From positions 53,773,897-53,837,896 of the forward strand of contig NW_024041150.1 of assembly GCF_014851395.1 (NCBI RefSeq): DNA of 64,000 nt, in the 5' to 3' direction. The notes below the pieces were generated by a model, which had not been told where the DNA came from, did not search any database, and was given only the letters and a program-made list of their open reading frames with translations. Shown one piece after another: positions 58,330-64,000 of this stretch. The number at the start of each line of letters is the position of its first letter. The first letter of the stretch is position 1. The translations under genes were made by a program, and so were the position numbers. The DNA comes from Micropterus salmoides. Its lineage: Eukaryota; Chordata; Actinopteri; Centrarchiformes; Centrarchidae.

Positions 58330-59020
58330 CTCATATCTGATCATGAAACAATAATTACTGATCAGCATTCACAATATATCAATCAAAAGAGGAAATGACA
58401 TCATAACAGGAAACAAGAATAATCCAGGAGATCATTTACATGGATGGAAAGAATTAGATCAATAAGTTGTTAATTTCCAGCATTGATCAAGAAGGAAGTC
58501 CTGAGTGGTTATTAGTTAATTAGTTTTGTTAGTAGAAAACACATATTAGTTTCAACAAAACACTCAGAAAGAATTAGAAACCCCCCCAAAAAACCTTGGT
58601 GCGCATCATAATTTTTACAATATTCCTCATCCCTGGTTTTTTATACATGGTTAAAAAACATTTATCAATGCCAAGAGACATCTTTAGAGGAAAGAAATAC
58701 AGTAGAAAGCATCTGCACTGTGGGTAAAGCAGGGTAGTATCACCGGGTCGTTAGAAACCCGTATGGTCCTAACATTTGCATACAGCAGTTGAAGGTAGGT
58801 GAGAACAGAAAGCAAGCAAAGGTTGGTTAGAAAAGAAGAAGAGAAAGGGCCATTTAATGCATGCTGGATGTGCCGTCTTGTTCCTAGAGGTGACAAAGAA
58901 ACACAGAAACACAAACTTCAAATCAAGTGATATAGCTGCCCACACTGACTCCATTTACAACACGAGAAACAGAATTAAAGTTAGAAAGATAGAGTTGTTT
59001 AGAAGTCTGAAACAAAAAGA
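58330..59020. other. No gene recognised
   Basis: AT-rich. A minus-strand frame around 58914-58684 has no recognisable domain. Confidence 0.4.
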
Positions 59021-59436
59021 GCAAGAAGGAAAGAATGAAAGAATAAATGAATGAAAGAATAAGTAAATAAATGCAGAAATATAAGAAAGAGTATACTAAT
59101 ACTAACTCGTATACTAAAAAATAAATACATACATTTGCTTTTGCCTTTTCCTTACAAAACCTATTGTCATTGCTATTCCCATAAGAGACTTATTGTCAAT
59201 GCCATTCCCTTAAGAGACTTGTCATTGCTTTTCCTTTGCAAACTCAACCTGTCAATCAATGTGTTTTGGCCCACCCACTAAGTCAAGTCTGAGCAGCCAA
59301 TGACTGATACGTTTGTATCAATATGCTGTGCACATTACTGTATTATGATGATTGACTGTATAAAAAATAACACCAATTGATTTCTGAACAGCTGTTTTGA
59401 AGGAGCTGAGATTCCTGATTTCTGAAACCATACACT

Positions 59437-59577
59437 ATGGCTACCAAGCTAATATACTACTCTGCATTGCTAGTAATGGAGGTAGCTAATCGGCTAAACC
59501 CCCCAGAGGCAAGTCGACATTTGTGGTTGGTAGCCGGTGGCCGTATCATTACCAGCTTGACGTTACACTGGTGGTAA
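59437..59577 (+). other. Short open frame inside the 4-kb element
   Basis: ATG opens 46 codons (MATKLIYYSALLVMEVANRL near the start) to a TAA that overlaps a perfect donor (ggtaagt), so it may be a first exon. No homology is recognised and no matching downstream exon is found. Confidence 0.2.
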
Positions 59578-60737
59578 GTTAACTTGAAACTACTCAACAA
59601 AACTTTAAAAAACAATCTGTTATTGAGAGTATACTACAAAATGTTAAAATGCATATAATACATGTCAAATGAACAATCTGAAGCAAATCAATGAACCTGA
59701 ATTTAGATTTTCACATAGGCTGACTATTGTTACGAGTCGTTTAATTGGATGTCACTTGATTATAACGTTACTTGTCACAACTTAATAAACTAGTACTAGA
59801 TTACATATGATAGTAGCTATTTAGCTTGCAAACCATTAGACATAACTGTTAACTTTTATTGCCTAACAGTTTATGTTAAAGATTGTAATTCCCCACACTT
59901 AGCTTTGACTTAAGTGTTAATGCAATAGACAGCGCTGTGCAAGATTTTTGTCTTGAATATGACAGTTGACACACAAAGGCACTTTCAAATTCGTTACAAC
60001 ACATTTCTTTCAGTAGTCAGTTGTTGTGGAGGTCATGGCCACCTATGAAGCCTCCACCCTGTCTGCTATACACAGCTTAAACTGCTAAATATTTGTCTTG
60101 GCTACTTGACATATGATGATTTTCCATGGTCTGTCTTTAAAGGACAACACACAAAGTTATTTAAAGATTGCCACACATTTTGAGGTTTTGCTTCTTTGTT
60201 AAATTTTCTCCAATATGTGACCTAATAGTGTTGTCAACATATACCTCAGCCATCTTTAATGGTTAACTATATATTTTCCATTACCTGAAGCATTTATTAC
60301 ACATTTATTTTCCTCCCATATTCACAGTGTGGATCAGATGCCCCACCTGGTGCCCAGAGAGCTGCACAGACCTTGGATGCATCTTCAGTGTGGCATGGAC
60401 TGATGTAGAAAAGGCCTTCCCTTCTGTTAACTTTTACAGTTAATGTTAGTTTTAAATAATGTCCACATTTGTGTTTCATGGCCATTTAAAAATATTGTTT
60501 ATGGTTCACATTGCAATAAATTCCATATATATTTGCACTGCTTCTGTCTCTATGACTGACTGAACTCTTGCTTAGAGAGTTACATCTAGTGTAAATAGAA
60601 AAGTGAAAATACTCAAAAATCTAACCAAAAATTGTTCATGTTTCACATAAAATGTTGCCAATTATGCAGTATATTTCTTTGTTTGCAGAAGTATTTCCAC
60701 ATTCTAACTTATACTTAAAGACAAGATAAGGACTCCG

Positions 60738-61092
60738 CTAACGTGAATGGGGGTAAAATTGTAAACGCTCGGCTGGTGTAGCCTTTTCAAATGTTACCGA
60801 CCAAATGGATCACATTCTGATAGTCATTTTGCTTGGGTTGCAAGAGTCAAATATATTGATTCACTGTGTTACAGCCGCCGTTTTGGCAGCTAGTAAATGT
60901 TATTTCAAAGCACAGGCACTTCCTGTTGGCTCAGAGGCATTGCGAGGCTACCCAGCCGACCAATCACAGAGCTTATGGTCGGCGTCGACTCCACGTGTAG
61001 TTACATTTTTGAGGAGGTGCACGTCAGGCGACAGCGTAGTCTCTGCGTAGCCTACGACGTCAATTTGACACAGAAGTATAAATTGAACTTAA
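60738..61092. repeat. Harbinger/MITE-like repeat, inverted partner of 14618-14997
   Basis: Reverse-complement match over about 350 bases, including gtgcacctcctcaaaaatgt and gacgtagcc/ctctgcgtag words, and an end reading acagaagtataaatt. Confidence 0.7.
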
Positions 61093-63009
61093 GCCACACA
61101 AGACCTTCTCAGGGGTCACAATAAATTACACCTCCTTGGGGGTTTCAGAACTATTCAGTGTCCAGATAATTCTTTGTTTTCCACACAGTGCAACTTCTCA
61201 GTGAATGTCACATTTGTCTCTTAAAGAAAGGTTATATACTGGTTTTATTTGGACATCAGCTTTTCATTTTGAACTTTCTAGCATATGAGCAAAATGTTAA
61301 CTTATGAATACCATAATAACATTTTCATTTACAGCTGTTTACTGTCATTTTGTTAAAAGTTTAGATCACATTATTTTGAGTTAACATAGTAAACTGATCA
61401 TTGAACAATGTGAACAATGTTTAGTCTGATTCCCAATACACAAGCAATAGTTTAACAAATTAAAACCATATTTTGCATTCATGAAAACATTAATATTAAA
61501 AGGTTACAAATGTAACCGTTGTTTTGTATGACTAGAAATAATGTGTTTTAACAGTAATTATAATGATAGAGCCTATGGATGGGAACCTAGTGTCATAATT
61601 TTAAATCAGTATTCATATATTGTGGAGTAAAAGTAAAAACAAAAGGTTAAGCAAAGCAGCAAGGAGCACAAGCTGGAAGCTGGGACTTTTATATCGTGTA
61701 GACACAGGTGCTCCACATCTGGACGGATTCTGCAATCAGCTCCCCTGTTAATTAATTAATCTGTTGTTCATCAGGTTAGAAACAGCTGATGTGCAACAGG
61801 GAATGCAATTTGCTTTGCTGGTTGATTATCTGTAATTTAGCTTTTTCTGTTTAGTATAATTATTTTCCTTTTTAAATCTCCATGAATGTATTGATAAGAT
61901 CACTTTAAAATATCACGCTTGCTAGACTCAGCCACTATTTGCAGTAGCACATAAAGCCAATACAATATGATTATTCCTAAAGCATCTATGAACATAATGT
62001 TCACAACGCAAACAATTATTGTGGCAGTAACACGGGAGCAGCTCGTTGTTGAAGCAGGGTAAGCCTACATACAGAGGAAGCTGTGTGTCATGCGTAATGC
62101 CCAACAGGACTGTTTTGTCTACCCAGATTTTCTCTCTCTATCTGTGCATCTCAAAAATTATAGTTTGCTGAATAAATAACAGCTGGTAACTGCTGAGTCA
62201 AAGCCAAGATTAGTTTTACAGCTCATTTCGGTTAATGAAGCCTAATGCAGATTACATACTGGTTAACCCTACCTAACGTTACCTAACAGTTACCTAAATG
62301 CGGTGCACCATCAACTCTTTGATTACTTTTCTTCCAAAGTTGTATCACATTAAATGCAAAAACTTTAATACGTTTGGATTTCTGTCCAGGACTCTTCAAA
62401 AACTGTGTTAACCATGTATTACGTTACACTATTGTTTTTTGAGCATCGTTAGCACGACGTTAGCTTGTCTCGCTTGAAGCTGGCTAATTAGCTAGTTAAA
62501 TGGCTAAGCTAACAACCTAATGTAATGTGCCGATACCTGCTAATGAGTGCTAACAACACATTAATAAAATGCTAGGATTTCAATTACCAACTGGAGCACC
62601 AGCTTCTTGGAAGGTCTGTTAGTACAATTAACTGCTTAGTAAGACATCATCCGTCCGGTATTTGCATGAAAAATCTCCAAAAGGCACAACTAGATGGCGA
62701 TGCCAAGCTCCATGACTGCAATTAGTAGAGTGAGGCTGCCTTGAAACGAACACTTCTATGAGTGATTAGTTGGACTTAGTGGGCAGGCCAAAACATATTG
62801 ACTGACAGGTTGGGTTTGCAACGGAAAAGCAATGACAAGTCTCTTAAGGGAATGGCAATGACAATAAGTATCTTAAGGGAATGGCAATGACAATAAATTT
62901 CGTAAGGAAAAGGCAAAAGCAAATGTATGTATTTATTCTTTAATTTTTTTTTCTTTCTTATATTTCCACATTTATTTATTTAATCTTTTATTCATTCATT
63001 CTTTCTTGC

Positions 63010-64000
63010 ATATATTTACCCATTTATTTATTTATTATTTCATTCAGTTCTGACACTTTGGAAGTTCCATAGTACTCAGTGTGCCTAGGATAGGAAAAAT
63101 GCCTTCAGTTACTGTACATCATGCCAAACTGGACCATCAACAACCACACTTTCCCCCTATTTTTCTGCCATTAATTTAGCTGGACCTGAAAGAGTTTCAG
63201 GCAAAGTGACTGACTCAGATTCACTGAACAGATCTGCTTTTTACTTGCAATGGGTTTTATCATTCACAATCAGTCTGATCTTCCACTATTGTAATATGGG
63301 AAGATCTTATCAAACACACACTAACTCTGGAGAAACTCTCTCAGCCGTATGACACTTGCATGATGGTGCACTCGTTTTCGTTTACATTTGTGTATGCTAG
63401 ACACTGAAATGAGTTTATCACTTATATATTTATAATTTCATACACACCCAGATATTTTCCCTCCTTAGTGTAACATAAAGTTTGAAACAAACACTTATCA
63501 CATCACAAAAACTCTTTAAAACTCTAAATGGAAAACATCTGAATGTTTTTCTAAGATGTGTTATTTATAGTATAACGAAACTAATTATGATCATGCAACA
63601 CACGGCTATGGGCCAGAGTTTGACCCAGGCCGCTGCAGTAAGGATTAAAAAAGTTTTTATCCCTCTTTTTTCACCCCCAAAATAACTCAGAATTTTGAAA
63701 ATAGGCCGTCCTAAATCTCTCGAAATGCCACCATTAAATGCCGTTACCTGCTAGTCTATATAAACTCCTAGGTAGTTTATCAATAGAGATGCTACCATAA
63801 TGGGATTATGCACTCATCACTCCTGGCCTGTTGTTTTTTCTCTGTTTATGTATTTTTAAAGTTCTATTTTAAGTCTAATACCCAACTGGATTTACATGAG
63901 ACCCATTATCACCACCCCTGATCAGTAACTAGGTTTATTGTTCTATAAACCCCAACTGGGCAAACTTTTTATGGAATGATGTTTCCCCAACAGAAACATC
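63010..64000. other. Intergenic, no gene recognised
   Basis: AT-rich sequence without a supported exon or repeat that I can name. Confidence 0.4.

Larger units (their letters stand above)
59021..63009. mobile_element. 4-kb element with long inverted repeats
   Basis: The arms 59021-59284 and 62773-63009 are inverted copies of each other. Their inner 165 bases (59120-59284 and 62773-62937) have equal length and differ at few positions. Each arm contains two to three internal copies of a unit like cattcccttaagagactt. No transposase, reverse transcriptase or integrase is recognised inside. One short frame starts at 59437. A Harbinger-like repeat (60738-61092) is nested within it. Confidence 0.75.

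Noticed and set aside
58684..58954. Minus-strand frame with a hydrophobic start and VILPCF, superficially Ig-like
   Set aside because: The second cysteine motif and core tryptophan are missing and splice signals are poor.
1..64000. CRISPR arrays, bacterial operons or phage modules
   Set aside because: No spacer-repeat pattern of CRISPR type and no compact bacterial gene layout; the repeats found are eukaryotic transposons and satellites.

Overview
The window looks like nuclear DNA of a ray-finned (teleost, probably percomorph) fish. The coding signal is split into short exons with GT-AG introns, mostly phase 1 in the immunoglobulin (Ig) genes. The background is AT-rich and full of Tc1, hAT, Harbinger, LINE and LTR remnants. 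The gene families, butyrophilin-like proteins with a coiled-coil tail, Fc-receptor-like proteins, L-amino-acid oxidase and a C2H2 zinc-finger array, are typical of expanded immune clusters in fish. Three 500-base runs of N are assembly gaps. No bacterial or phage features are present.

Layout. 1-5.8 kb: repeats, including a LINE reverse transcriptase fragment. 5.8-12.4 kb (minus): a two-exon zinc-finger gene. A CpG-rich first exon encodes 23 residues and joins in phase 0 to a terminal exon with 11 C2H2 fingers; its intron holds a hAT element with an 8-bp target duplication, a LINE fragment and a Harbinger-type MITE. 13.6-17.5 kb (minus): a partial butyrophilin-like copy (leader and V exons only). 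18.05 kb (plus): a broken Fc-receptor-like Ig exon. 20.5-29.5 kb (minus): a complete five-exon butyrophilin-like gene (leader, V, C-type Ig, transmembrane, coiled-coil tail; 471 codons plus stop) with a near full-length Tc1 element in its V-to-C intron. 33.6-34.2 kb (plus): a transmembrane exon and a tail exon of an unidentified membrane protein. 35.3-36.2 kb (plus): the first three exons of an Fc-receptor-like gene, running into a gap. 37.85-40.19 kb (minus): the first four exons of an L-amino-acid oxidase gene, whose remaining exons are not seen and which has one abnormal splice junction. 41.8-44.7 and 53.1-56.9 kb: a threefold duplicated block; its third unit carries a solo LTR with a 5-bp target duplication. 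46.7-48.6 kb: a 128-unit, 15-bp minisatellite without a single indel over at least 124 units. 51.1-51.5 kb: a second minisatellite. 57.8-58.15 kb (plus): another Ig V-type exon followed at once by a 26-bp tandem repeat. 59.0-63.0 kb: a 4-kb element with inverted repeats of about 240-265 bp and no recognisable transposase.

How the genes fit together. Most recognised genes are immune: Ig-superfamily surface receptors (butyrophilin-like, Fc-receptor-like) beside an L-amino-acid oxidase, a secreted H2O2-producing antibacterial enzyme family in fish. Local duplication has copied the butyrophilin-like 5' half, and all three gaps lie beside Ig exons, so the number of receptor copies in the assembly is probably too low. 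Gene models were built by hand from splice signals and reading phase; no database search was possible.
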